Part shown: positions 27,446 through 36,549 of the stretch, in pieces
How positions within the stretch are numbered: position 1 is the stretch's first letter
How the letters are laid out: the number at the start of each line of letters is the position of its first letter
Assembly (NCBI GenBank): GCA_036389275.1
Contig: DASVQE010000009.1
Coordinates: 62,001-126,000, forward strand
Direction: 5' to 3'
Length of the DNA stretch: 64,000 nt
DNA from: QHVT01 sp036389275
GTDB lineage: Bacteria > Acidobacteriota > Thermoanaerobaculia > Gp7-AA8
Translations under genes and position numbers: made by a program
Notes under the pieces: generated by a model
Database searches by the model: none
What the model was told of the DNA's origin: nothing
The model's input: only the letters and a program-made list of their open reading frames with translations

Positions 27446-30400
27446 TCACGTGAGTTTGTATGCGGTCGCCACGTAAGCGGTATCGGTCGTCGTGCCGACG
27501 GTAATCGTCAGCGACGAATTGAAAACGAGACCGTGTTCGTCAAGGTACGGCATGAGGTAATTTACGGTGCCCGATGCGGACATACCAACTGAACCCACAA
27601 TGGCGGTGTTCAGGTACGTTTGAAGCGCACCGGAGATGACGAACCCTTGTGCGTTGAATAGCGTGGTGCCATCGATTGTGAGCGTCAGCGTAACGGTACC
27701 GGTAGTCGAGCGTCCCAGCGACAAGAACCGGAGCTGGCCGCGGCCGGTAACGCTGACAACAGTCGTCGTAGCGTTCGTGACTAGTGCGGTGTTGAGTAGT
27801 GGTCCTTTGGGCGTTCCGGTAACTTGAGCGAATCCGTTCTGAACGCCGACAGCCGGACCGCTCGGCGCGACAGCGGTAACTGCGTTCAATCCTCCTCCGA
27901 ATGTGGAAAGGGCGCTACGAACATAGGCAGTCGTCGCGAGGGACGTGCTGTTGTCGGCAGTCGCCGGAGTGGGCGCGGTCGGTGTGCCTGTTAGTGCGGG
28001 CGAGTTCTTCGGTGCCGCGTCAGTGATGCCGTAACCGGCGAGCGTCGTCGGCTTTGTGGTGATCGATGCCCAGGGCACGGTCCCGACATCGAGCGACCCG
28101 CTGTCATTGAAGTGCCAAATCCATGCTACGCCTTCGCGCGCGACGCCGGAGCCGGACGCCGCACCCCAAAGGAGCGAGCGGTCGAGCGTCGCGCAGTTGA
28201 AGCCGGCATAGGAGCCGCTCGCGGCGGCGGCAATGCCGAGCGTCGAATTGGTTGTCGGCGCGGCTGAAAATTGGCCGATCGGCGTCAGCAGCCGCCATCG
28301 TTGCGACGTTGAGTCGTAGCCGAGTGTAACAAGCGCGTTTGGAGGAATATCGACGTTGCGGTTCTGCGGAAGCGACAGACGGTTCTCAGCCGCGGCAGAC
28401 GCGTGCTCGTGCACGAGCGTCATCGTGACGGACGTCGTATTCGCGAGCGTGGCCATGACGCCGCCGCCTTGGCTGATGACGCCGCCGATTGTGAATGGCG
28501 AGGTCGGCCCCGTGATGCGCGCCATGCCCGGCCCGGCGGGCAGCCCGACCGCGAGGGAAGCACCGTTGGGTAGTGCGAGCGCCGACAAGGTCTGCGCGAC
28601 GTACGGCGACTGGCCGCCCGCGGCGGCGAAGATTGAGGCGAGGTGCGATCGTGCGCCGACGCTTTCAGTACCGGCCGCGTTCACGACGGTGATCAGCACG
28701 TCGCTGACCTTCGATCCGGCCGTGTTCCATTCGGTCGAGACGCTAGTCATGATCGGCGCGACGCTGAGCGGCGTTGCCGATGTCGGCTGAGCAGATACGG
28801 GAATGGTGGTGAAGAGCTTTCGTCCGCCGCTGCGCATGTCATAGACGCGGTACTCGCGAACCTGCGCGAACGTGCCCAGGTACTCCGCGAAGTGAAATTC
28901 TGTAAACGTCTGTATGCCGCCGGGAAAGTTGATGCGCCAATAGCGATGTGCACCGGCGTTTGTCCATGTAGCTTGGTTCCCGGTGACGCCACTAGCCGCC
29001 GCAAATGGATCTCGCGCCGCTCCGAGCGTGACGAGTGTCCAGGTAATAGCGTCGTCCGAATACTCCACCGACGGCGACTGCGTGAGTGCACCTGTGTTGT
29101 AGTAAGTCAGCTCGCGGAACGCTTTTGCTTGACCAGCGCCCGCGTCATAGCGGAGCCATGCGGCGCCGCTCGGTGTTGTAGCGCAAGTGCTCGTGAGCAC
29201 TCCGTCGTTGACTGCTGCTCCCGAATACGAGGTGAGACCGCTATGCGTCCAGAACGTGGCGCCGTATCTCGTTATCGAACGGACCTGCGGCGCAGACCAG
29301 AAGCGCGAGTCCGTATCGCCACCGACATCCACGACATCCGGCACGCTGCCCGTGACGCCTTGGACAGCGACGGAAACCGTAGTGCCGGTGCTGACCTGTT
29401 GCGTAACGCGGTGCTTGACTTTGAGGGTCAAAGCATACGAGCCAGTCTCGAAAAGCGCCGGCGTCAGTGCCGGTGATGAAGAGGTGTCGAACCAATGCCG
29501 TTGCGGCCCGCCATTGATCGATACCCACACTTCTACCGTCTGAAGGAATGGGAAATTTGGCGGCGGCGTGAACGTCAGCGTGCCTTTCGGCAACCAATCG
29601 CCACCCGCTGTGAGGTACTGCTCTTCGGTCCAGCCGATGGACGCCGCAGCGATGTCCGGCGGGGCTGCACTCGGATCGGGCAGCGTCGACTGAATCTTCG
29701 GTGTGTCGCTGAGGACGAACTCAGCAAACTTCGCGTCGTTGTGCTCGAACAGCTCGACGTCGTACGTGTTGTCCGTGTTCTTCGTTCGGCGCAGCAGTCG
29801 CATGGGAATCGTAAGTCCGCGCGACTCGATGACGCGCGTCACGATGTCGCCGAGTTGCCGGTCCGAGGCGATCGCGAGCCATTTTTCCCGAGCCTTTGCG
29901 TCGTACTGCCGCGAATTGAGCAAGTAAGTCAGGAGGGACTGGACCTGCGCCGGATCGTGGAGGTGCGGCAGCCGGTATTCCTCTTCGATCGGGTCTTCTG
30001 TGCCCGCATTCACAGCCGATGTCGCAAGCGAGATCGGCTTCTGTTGCCAGTTGTTCGCGACATCGGTGTACCAGACGGTGACTTTATTCGGCCGGTCGAA
30101 CACGTCGGTGCGATCAAGGTCGAGAATCGATGAGGACGCGACGTGCCGATCGTCGAAGGTGGCCACACTCGCAGCCGGTCGGTCGGCGACGACTCTGTAC
30201 TTCGTCGCATCCCAAAACCAATAGGCACGTGCCATGATCCGGAACGTCTGGATCACGTCGTCCGGACTCGTCGTGTCGAGCAGTAGGAGATGCGACTCGG
30301 CCTTGCGCCCGGCCGCCGCGTCCGCGTTACGCGCGGCGGTGAACGATGACGCATCTATGCGCGTCGCCGAGAGTCCCTTCCCTTCACTCCACCGCGCGAA

Positions 30401-30985
30401 GTCGTACCACTGATTCCAAACGCTTGTGGAGTACACGAAGGTGCCGCTGTCCGGCAGCAGGCATTTGCGCGTGCGCATATGCCAGACGAGATCGGGAAGC
30501 GTCGCGTTCCAAAACGTCGAGAACTGCGAGAGCTTTACGATGACGTAGCACGTGCCGGCGAACGCCTCGTTCCAGCTCGGCAGGACTGCGGCGAGGTTCG
30601 GGTCGACCTGACCGGACGCCGTACCGGGATACCACCAGTATTGCCATGACAGCGCTCCGGTCGGCGCGAGCGGCCGTCCGTCCGCCAGCTTGACCGCGAT
30701 CAGGCCGTCGCACTCTCCGGCGCATAGCTCGATGACGCACCACAGCTCGTCAACGGAAGAACGGTAGTGAACAAACTGAAGTTTCCCGGCGAGCCGCTGC
30801 TCCCCATACGCAATTGCGCGCGGGCCATCGTCGACGCCGGGCAGCATCAGCTCGCGCTCTTCCTGCCGCTTGGCGGTGTTTCGGGTGACGTGCGGATGCG
30901 GCACGTCGCCTTGCGTTCCGACGTTCGGAGCACGATAGAACTCGGGCGGCGGCGAGGGGTGCTCTACAGCGCGGTGGCGCGCCAC
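27446..30985 (-). CDS. Phage tail hub / host-specificity protein with discoidin-like and fibre domains
   Basis: 1179 residues. The N-terminal half (about 1-480) reads like the tip or baseplate hub protein of siphophages (gp J-like): a long beta-rich stretch with DDVIQTFRIMARAYWFWDA and RPNKVTVWYTDVANN. Around 540-700 lies an F5/8 type C (discoidin)-like domain (FRELTYYNTGALTQSPSVEY, YWRINFPGGIQTFTEFHF), commonly carbohydrate-binding. The C-terminal part has the tail-fibre pattern GITDAAPKNSPALTGTPTAP and NSTSLATTAYVRSAL, then a beta-rich tip. GTG start shares one base with the upstream gene stop. It would recognise the host surface. Remote similarity by pattern only. Confidence 0.72.
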   Translation of the reverse strand: MARHRAVEHPSPPPEFYRAPNVGTQGDVPHPHVTRNTAKRQEERELMLPGVDDGPRAIAYGEQRLAGKLQFVHYRSSVDELWCVIELCAGECDGLIAVKLADGRPLAPTGALSWQYWWYPGTASGQVDPNLAAVLPSWNEAFAGTCYVIVKLSQFSTFWNATLPDLVWHMRTRKCLLPDSGTFVYSTSVWNQWYDFARWSEGKGLSATRIDASSFTAARNADAAAGRKAESHLLLLDTTSPDDVIQTFRIMARAYWFWDATKYRVVADRPAASVATFDDRHVASSSILDLDRTDVFDRPNKVTVWYTDVANNWQQKPISLATSAVNAGTEDPIEEEYRLPHLHDPAQVQSLLTYLLNSRQYDAKAREKWLAIASDRQLGDIVTRVIESRGLTIPMRLLRRTKNTDNTYDVELFEHNDAKFAEFVLSDTPKIQSTLPDPSAAPPDIAAASIGWTEEQYLTAGGDWLPKGTLTFTPPPNFPFLQTVEVWVSINGGPQRHWFDTSSSPALTPALFETGSYALTLKVKHRVTQQVSTGTTVSVAVQGVTGSVPDVVDVGGDTDSRFWSAPQVRSITRYGATFWTHSGLTSYSGAAVNDGVLTSTCATTPSGAAWLRYDAGAGQAKAFRELTYYNTGALTQSPSVEYSDDAITWTLVTLGAARDPFAAASGVTGNQATWTNAGAHRYWRINFPGGIQTFTEFHFAEYLGTFAQVREYRVYDMRSGGRKLFTTIPVSAQPTSATPLSVAPIMTSVSTEWNTAGSKVSDVLITVVNAAGTESVGARSHLASIFAAAGGQSPYVAQTLSALALPNGASLAVGLPAGPGMARITGPTSPFTIGGVISQGGGVMATLANTTSVTMTLVHEHASAAAENRLSLPQNRNVDIPPNALVTLGYDSTSQRWRLLTPIGQFSAAPTTNSTLGIAAAASGSYAGFNCATLDRSLLWGAASGSGVAREGVAWIWHFNDSGSLDVGTVPWASITTKPTTLAGYGITDAAPKNSPALTGTPTAPTPATADNSTSLATTAYVRSALSTFGGGLNAVTAVAPSGPAVGVQNGFAQVTGTPKGPLLNTALVTNATTTVVSVTGRGQLRFLSLGRSTTGTVTLTLTIDGTTLFNAQGFVISGALQTYLNTAIVGSVGMSASGTVNYLMPYLDEHGLVFNSSLTITVGTTTDTAYVATAYKLT

Positions 30986-31554
30986 TAGGCCACCACCTTC
31001 TGGGTAAATTCACTCTCAATGATCCAAACGTCCGCCTCTCGGTGACGGCCGCGAAATCGAACAGCTCCGTAATTGCACTCGAACTTGCGCCGCGCGTTGG
31101 GCGCATCGAGGGTAATCACGACGCCTACCGACGGCTTCGTGAGGCTTGTGTACTGAACCTGATCCTCACCTTCGCCGCCGGTGCCTACGAGCAGCGTTGG
31201 CTGTGAGGCTATCGTCACGTTGTTGTGTTTGATGACTGGCGCGATGACGTTTTTCGCGGGCAGCGTGTAAACAGTCGATACGCCATCCGCAGTGGCGACA
31301 TAGACGCCGCGCAGCTTGTGGAGAAAAAAGTCGTAGATGTGGAAAGCCGAGGCGGCGAACGACCACCAATGATCCTCGATGAGGTCGTACTGCTGACGCG
31401 TGAGGGTGTTCCACGTCGCCTTCGCGAAGAATTGCTTTACCGGGTCATAGGTGTTGATCTGCAGAAAGCCGTTCTTCGCGGTGTCGCGCTCTTGATAGTG
31501 TTCGTACTCCGGCAGCCACTCGTTTGGATAGATGTCGGGGAAAAGGTTTGCCAT
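30985..31554 (-). CDS. Phage distal tail protein (DUF2460-like)
   Basis: 189 residues starting MANLFPDIYPNEWLPEYEHY. Aromatic- and Asp-rich N-terminus, then YDLIEDHWWSFAASAFHIYD (fitting the conserved phage distal tail pattern of DUF2460-like proteins) and a beta-rich C-terminus ending FRGRHREADVWIIESEF. It lies between the tape-measure region and the host-specificity gene, where siphophages keep the distal tail and hub proteins. Its stop overlaps the next start by one base. The family is a suggestion. Confidence 0.6.
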   Translation of the reverse strand: MANLFPDIYPNEWLPEYEHYQERDTAKNGFLQINTYDPVKQFFAKATWNTLTRQQYDLIEDHWWSFAASAFHIYDFFLHKLRGVYVATADGVSTVYTLPAKNVIAPVIKHNNVTIASQPTLLVGTGGEGEDQVQYTSLTKPSVGVVITLDAPNARRKFECNYGAVRFRGRHREADVWIIESEFTQKVVA

Positions 31555-31620
31555 TGAAGGTGCGAAGGTTCGGTTTCGCCGGACGCGCGAGAGGTGATGC
31601 GCCGGAGGTGGCGCGGCGTC

Positions 31621-32163
31621 CTATGTGCGGGTGACGATGGTGAGCTTCTGTCCGGAAGACAGCGGTTGATGCGTGGTCATGAGATTGCGCGACTTCGTGC
31701 GCGGCGAACTGCCGCGCCTGCCTACGTCGGCAACGCAATCGAGGATCAGTCGCTCGCCGCGTAACGACGGCTTTCCCGTCTTGCCTTCGAACCACGGCTC
31801 CGCTGTGAAGGTCGGCGCGAGCGCTTCTGACCATGTTGTGCCGGTGAACCAAACACGCGTGATCGTGATCGGCTTTTTGAAGTTGGCGGCGTTTGAGTAC
31901 AGGTCAGTGTTGGTATTGTCGGCGTTGCCGATCGTGAGCGTTACGCGCACGGGCGCAACGTCATCGCTTTCCTCAATGCCCGGAATCTCGAGGATCGCTG
32001 CGCGGAAGTAGTTGCTACCGTAAATGAGACCGCGCCGGCCGTCCGCAGTGAGCCCACGGTAGTTCGTCCAGCGTCGCGGTGTGGGCGTGAGCAGTTCGAC
32101 GAGCACATTCGTTCTAATTTCTTGGTCATCGAGCAGCGGCACAATTGCCGCGTCGAGTGGCAT
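31621..32163 (-). CDS. Phage minor tail protein of unknown family
   Basis: 180 residues between the tape-measure gene (45-base gap upstream) and the DUF2460-like gene. Features: an acidic N-terminus (PLDAAIVPLLDDQEIRTNV), a middle beta segment VRVTLTIGNADNTNTDLYSN, and a C-terminal LILDCVADVGRR. The position matches the minor tail proteins downstream of the tape measure in lambda-like tails (gp M/L region). No signal peptide or catalytic motif. Assigned from context. Confidence 0.5.
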   Translation of the reverse strand: MPLDAAIVPLLDDQEIRTNVLVELLTPTPRRWTNYRGLTADGRRGLIYGSNYFRAAILEIPGIEESDDVAPVRVTLTIGNADNTNTDLYSNAANFKKPITITRVWFTGTTWSEALAPTFTAEPWFEGKTGKPSLRGERLILDCVADVGRRGSSPRTKSRNLMTTHQPLSSGQKLTIVTRT

Positions 32164-32208
32164 GTGTGGCCCTCCCTACTTTTGTTGGTGATTGCGGCGC
32201 TTCGCGCG

Positions 32209-35200
32209 CTATGCGGCGCGTGGGACGATCAGGTAGGGGTCATCCTTGATGCGCGCGATGACCCGCCGTTCAGCCGTGGACACGACGCGCTCGCCGAGAT
32301 CGCCGTTGTCGACGACGATTTGATCAACGGCCGTTAATTCGAGGCCTCGCAGCGCGTCACGAACGGCTTTTGCGTAGTCCTCGGCGCTTGGATTGACAGC
32401 GGGCTTCTGCTCTGGCTGCGCGTTGCGGAGAGCGGTCAGCAGTTCCTCGGCTCTTGCGCGCTGGGCGGCGATCTCGTCACGTACAGCGGCAAGGTCGTTC
32501 ATACGCTGCACGAGTTCCGTCATGACGCGCTGAGAGAGATCGTCGCCTTGTGCAGCCCCTGACTTCTGATTGTCTTTATCCGGGTGGTCAATCGGGCCGC
32601 GACCGTCGTCCGGCACCGGGACCGTTCCGGCTGGAGGCCGTACGGCGTCGGCGAGATCGCCGGCGGCTTGGAGCAGCAGTTCCGACGCGCGCGCCAGCGC
32701 CGTCGCCGGCTTTTCGTCGCGCGCCTCCACTTCCTGACGCGCGTTTGCAAGGCGACCGTTCGCGAGTCCTTCGATGTCGCCGAGGATGCCGAGCAGGTTC
32801 TCGCGCATCTTCGCGTTGTCAGGCGCGATGGCGAACGCCTGTGAAACGTACTGCTGGATTTGCTGTGTGAGGCGATTGATCTCTTCGGGATCGGTGGCGG
32901 CTTCAAGCTGACCGCGCAGCGCAGTCATGCGCTGGAAGAAGAAGTCGACCTTGCCCTGATTGTCTTTGCCAGCGAGCTCGATTTGCTCGCGCTGTTGCGC
33001 GATAGAGTTCGTGATCGACTGCTGAATCTGATTGATGCGCGCGAGGTACTGGAGCTGTGCCTCGTAGTATTGATGTGAGAGCTGGTTGACCTGCTCCTGG
33101 GCGGCGACGATGTCTTCGATATCCGTCAGGCCCGCCATCCGGTCGACGGCCGCTTCGATTGCGGCGCTGATGTCGTCGAGCTGTTGGAGCGGCTTGGTTT
33201 GACCGTACGACTGCGCGATGCGCAGCTTGTCTTCAAACGGCGCGTTGATCTTGTCGCGAATGTCGGCCGTATCAAGCGTGACGCGGACATAGCGCTCGAC
33301 CGCGTCGTGCAGCTCTTTGCCCTGCAGCGTTCCCCAATAGGTGAATAGCTCATTGATGCGCGTGCCGCCTGCGCCGAGCTGCATCAGAGCCGCGCGAATG
33401 GAATTGCTGTACGCGTTGAACGCCGCCTGCGGGAGGTCGTTACTGAGGAAGTCTGATAGCGCGCCGAGCGCGCCCTCGTCTGTAAGGTCGGCGCTCTCGA
33501 CGCCGCCCGACAGATTCAACGTCGGCTTTGCCAGCTTACCGTCGCTTTGGAGCTGCGCGAGATGGTCGCGGATTGACTGCGGAAAGAGATCGAGCAGTGA
33601 CTGCCAGCTCTTCATCTCCTCCTTTACTTTTCGTTGAACCTGCGTCGCGACTTCGACCCGCGCACTGGCGGAGATGCCGTGCTCGGTGACGCTAACAACG
33701 CCGTCGACAATCGCGACGCGGATCGAATCCTTGCCCTTCTGGATCATCGAACCGACCGCGGTGCCTATCGCGCTGCCGATCGCCGCGCCGATCCCCGTCG
33801 CGCCGAAGTAGGTGCCGATCACCGCGCCGATCGCGCCGCCGATCGACCCACCGACACCGGCATAGTTGTTCGGCGTCTGAAACAGGCCGCCGACGGCACC
33901 GCCGAACCCGCCGCCTTGGAGCGCTGTCCCGAGGTAATCGGTCGAGCCGTCGTCGTTCTTGACGTGAATCGAGCGGAAGAGGTCGCGCAGTTGCCCGGCG
34001 ACGTTCTTGCCGCTCATGAGAATCTCGGTAAGAGCCTTCGTCCAAAGGGACGTGAGTCCTTTTGAGAGGCCGCTCAGCGACTTAAGGAGATTTCCTTGAC
34101 CGGTTGCGAGGTCATTGAGAAAGCTGTTGACAGCCTCTCCGAGCAGGTTCCTGCTCTCAATGATCGTGTCTGCGATGACTTGACCGATGCCGCGCCATTG
34201 CTCGCTGATCCGCTCACTCAGCTTCTTCCAGTACTCGGCGTAGCCGAACGTCGCTTCGCGCATCCGACGATCCGCTTCGGCCGTATCGCGTTCGTCGCGA
34301 CGCTTGCGCTCCTCAGCGAGCGAAGCAATCTGATTCGCGCGCTCAACTTCGTTGCCGATCGACTGCTCGACCTTTTTCGACTCGTCTTCAAACCACCGCC
34401 GATTGGCGGCAAGACGTTCCGCGAGTTCGCGCGCGATGCCGTTCCGAATCAGTCCGATGCGGCGGTCTTCGGTCTCGCGTTGCGCCGAGACGGTCAGCTC
34501 GCTTTGAAGCCGCAGTGAGGCGATCAGGTCGTTCTTGACGCCTTCGATTGCTTTGCGCCTCGCCTCAGCGAGCCGAGAATCAAACGCGGAGTTAACGATC
34601 TCTTCGTGCGCTGTGAACGTCGGCAATGAGATCGCGCCGCCGAGTTGCTCGCGTTGCGCGCTGAGCTTCGCGAGCGCGATGGCGCGTTCCGCCTCGATCT
34701 TTGCGAAGGCGGGCGCCAGCGGATCGCCCGCGGCTGTCGCCTCTTTCCGGTACTGCTCGACGAACTGGAAGTACTCTTCCTTCTCCTTCTGTAGCTGCTC
34801 GGCAGCCTTGCGCGCACGCGAGGCCGCAGCAGGATCAGCCGAAGCCGCGGGCGCGCTAACAGTCGACGTGCTAGTCAGCCCGAGAGCGGCCGCGGCCTGT
34901 TTGCCGAGCGCGGTGAGTGCAGGCAGTTCTCCGCTCAGCCAATTCGCAGCGCTCGTCCATCCTGATTTGACGAGATCGGCGACTCCGCCGAGCGGACCTT
35001 TGGAGTCGAGCGCAGCGGTCGCCTTGCCTATCGCCGTCTTCTGCAGATCACCGAGTAATCCGGCCGCATCAGCGATCGTCTCGACAACCTTGTGCGCGTT
35101 GTCTACAGGCTTGAACGCGTCGGCGAGACTTTGCTCAATGCTCGCGGCGGCGGTGCGGATTTGGTCAAAATTCGGAATGAGACGCGCGATGCTCGCCGGG

Positions 35201-36549
35201 ATGGCCTGTAGAACGTTGTTGATCTGCGCGACGACATATCGCAGCGGCGCAAGCATCACCTCGGCGATGACGCCGAAGGTCATCTTCGTCGCGTAGTACA
35301 GCGTCTGAAGCGCTTTAACTTGTGCAGTGAGCGATTGCAGCCACGACGTGCTGACGATCGCCATCGTCGCGCGCATGTAAGCGGCGATCGGTCGCCCGCC
35401 TACTTCGATCTCGGAGTACTTGCGCGCTTTCTCCCACACCAGCGCGAGTCCGACTATTGCGGCGATGGTGAGGGTGATGGGCGACGTGAGTGCGGCGATA
35501 GCCGCGCCGAGGACACCGACCGCGGCGACAGCTACGCCGACGACGGCGCCTATCGAGAGAATCTCTTCTACGAGGCTGCGGTGCTCTCTGATCCAGCCGC
35601 CGATCGCGGTTGTGACGTTCTCTACTCCGAGCGCGACGCGCTGAATGAACGAGACAATGCGCGGGCCGTTCGCCTCGAAGAACTGGAAGACAGCGTCGAG
35701 CGCGCTCTTGCTCTTCTCCAGCGTCGGACCGAACGCGCGCGCGAACGTCGCGGTAACGATCTCAATCGTGTTTACGAGCTTTCCGGTGAAGGTATTCGAC
35801 TGCGCCTCGGCCGCTTTCGCGTAACCGGCGGTGCGGCGCATGATCTCCTCGACCAACGTGCCGTTGGCCTGCATCTGCTTGATTGCTGCGTTGTCGAGGC
35901 CGAGCCGTTTCGCAATCGTCGAGTCCTGCGTGACCTGGCCTGTAATGAGTGAGCTGATCTCCTGACGGATTTGCTCCATCGGGACCTTCATCGCGTTCGC
36001 CGTTTGTGTGAGCCGCGTGGTGAGCTGAACGACGGTGCTCTTCTCTACGGCAACGCCTGCCTCGTTCAACGCGCCGTAGACAAGCGCAAACGCATCGGCG
36101 ATCTGCGGAACGGTTGCAGCCGTTTTCAGCGACTCGCGCTGCAACTGCACCATGAGCGCAGCCGACTCGCCGTTCGCCGCCTGCCATGCCGTCTCTTCGT
36201 CGACGACATGGCCGAGCGAATCCGTGTACTTGTTGTTCGCGAACAGCAGACCGGCTATTGCGTTCTGCGTTGAAACGAGTTCTTCGCTGTAGTCGAAGAC
36301 CGCTTTCGCGCCCGCGCCAATCGTCGCCGCACCGGCAAGCACTCCGAGCCAACGGTGAAGCGACGCCGACACGCCTCCGAAGACGGACTCCTGCCGGCGC
36401 GCTTCAGCGTTTGTCGCGCTGAGCTGCGTCTGCAGCCGTCCCTCGCTTGAGGTCAGTTCCGCGAGCGTGCGGCCGAACCCGGCGATCACGGGTTCGCCAT
36501 CGGCGCGTGCAACGAGTCTGATTAGGAGTTGTTTTTCGGCTTGTGCCAC
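32209..36549 (-). CDS. Phage tail tape measure protein
   Basis: 1446 residues. The N-terminus has the helical start typical of tape measures (LAELTSSEGRLQTQLSATNA) and a TMP segment around 70-250. Two hydrophobic regions follow: near 340-385 (VGVAVAAVGVLGAAIAALTS) and near 880-930, Gly-rich (GGAIGAVIGTYFGATGIGAA). Long coiled-coil stretches lie between, e.g. RKAAEQLQKEKEEYFQFVEQ. It sets tail length and occupies the tail lumen; this length would suit a long non-contractile tail. The GTG start shares one base with the TAG of the upstream chaperone frame, as in lambda-type gene order G-GT-H. Confidence 0.85.
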   Translation of the reverse strand: MAQAEKQLLIRLVARADGEPVIAGFGRTLAELTSSEGRLQTQLSATNAEARRQESVFGGVSASLHRWLGVLAGAATIGAGAKAVFDYSEELVSTQNAIAGLLFANNKYTDSLGHVVDEETAWQAANGESAALMVQLQRESLKTAATVPQIADAFALVYGALNEAGVAVEKSTVVQLTTRLTQTANAMKVPMEQIRQEISSLITGQVTQDSTIAKRLGLDNAAIKQMQANGTLVEEIMRRTAGYAKAAEAQSNTFTGKLVNTIEIVTATFARAFGPTLEKSKSALDAVFQFFEANGPRIVSFIQRVALGVENVTTAIGGWIREHRSLVEEILSIGAVVGVAVAAVGVLGAAIAALTSPITLTIAAIVGLALVWEKARKYSEIEVGGRPIAAYMRATMAIVSTSWLQSLTAQVKALQTLYYATKMTFGVIAEVMLAPLRYVVAQINNVLQAIPASIARLIPNFDQIRTAAASIEQSLADAFKPVDNAHKVVETIADAAGLLGDLQKTAIGKATAALDSKGPLGGVADLVKSGWTSAANWLSGELPALTALGKQAAAALGLTSTSTVSAPAASADPAAASRARKAAEQLQKEKEEYFQFVEQYRKEATAAGDPLAPAFAKIEAERAIALAKLSAQREQLGGAISLPTFTAHEEIVNSAFDSRLAEARRKAIEGVKNDLIASLRLQSELTVSAQRETEDRRIGLIRNGIARELAERLAANRRWFEDESKKVEQSIGNEVERANQIASLAEERKRRDERDTAEADRRMREATFGYAEYWKKLSERISEQWRGIGQVIADTIIESRNLLGEAVNSFLNDLATGQGNLLKSLSGLSKGLTSLWTKALTEILMSGKNVAGQLRDLFRSIHVKNDDGSTDYLGTALQGGGFGGAVGGLFQTPNNYAGVGGSIGGAIGAVIGTYFGATGIGAAIGSAIGTAVGSMIQKGKDSIRVAIVDGVVSVTEHGISASARVEVATQVQRKVKEEMKSWQSLLDLFPQSIRDHLAQLQSDGKLAKPTLNLSGGVESADLTDEGALGALSDFLSNDLPQAAFNAYSNSIRAALMQLGAGGTRINELFTYWGTLQGKELHDAVERYVRVTLDTADIRDKINAPFEDKLRIAQSYGQTKPLQQLDDISAAIEAAVDRMAGLTDIEDIVAAQEQVNQLSHQYYEAQLQYLARINQIQQSITNSIAQQREQIELAGKDNQGKVDFFFQRMTALRGQLEAATDPEEINRLTQQIQQYVSQAFAIAPDNAKMRENLLGILGDIEGLANGRLANARQEVEARDEKPATALARASELLLQAAGDLADAVRPPAGTVPVPDDGRGPIDHPDKDNQKSGAAQGDDLSQRVMTELVQRMNDLAAVRDEIAAQRARAEELLTALRNAQPEQKPAVNPSAEDYAKAVRDALRGLELTAVDQIVVDNGDLGERVVSTAERRVIARIKDDPYLIVPRAA

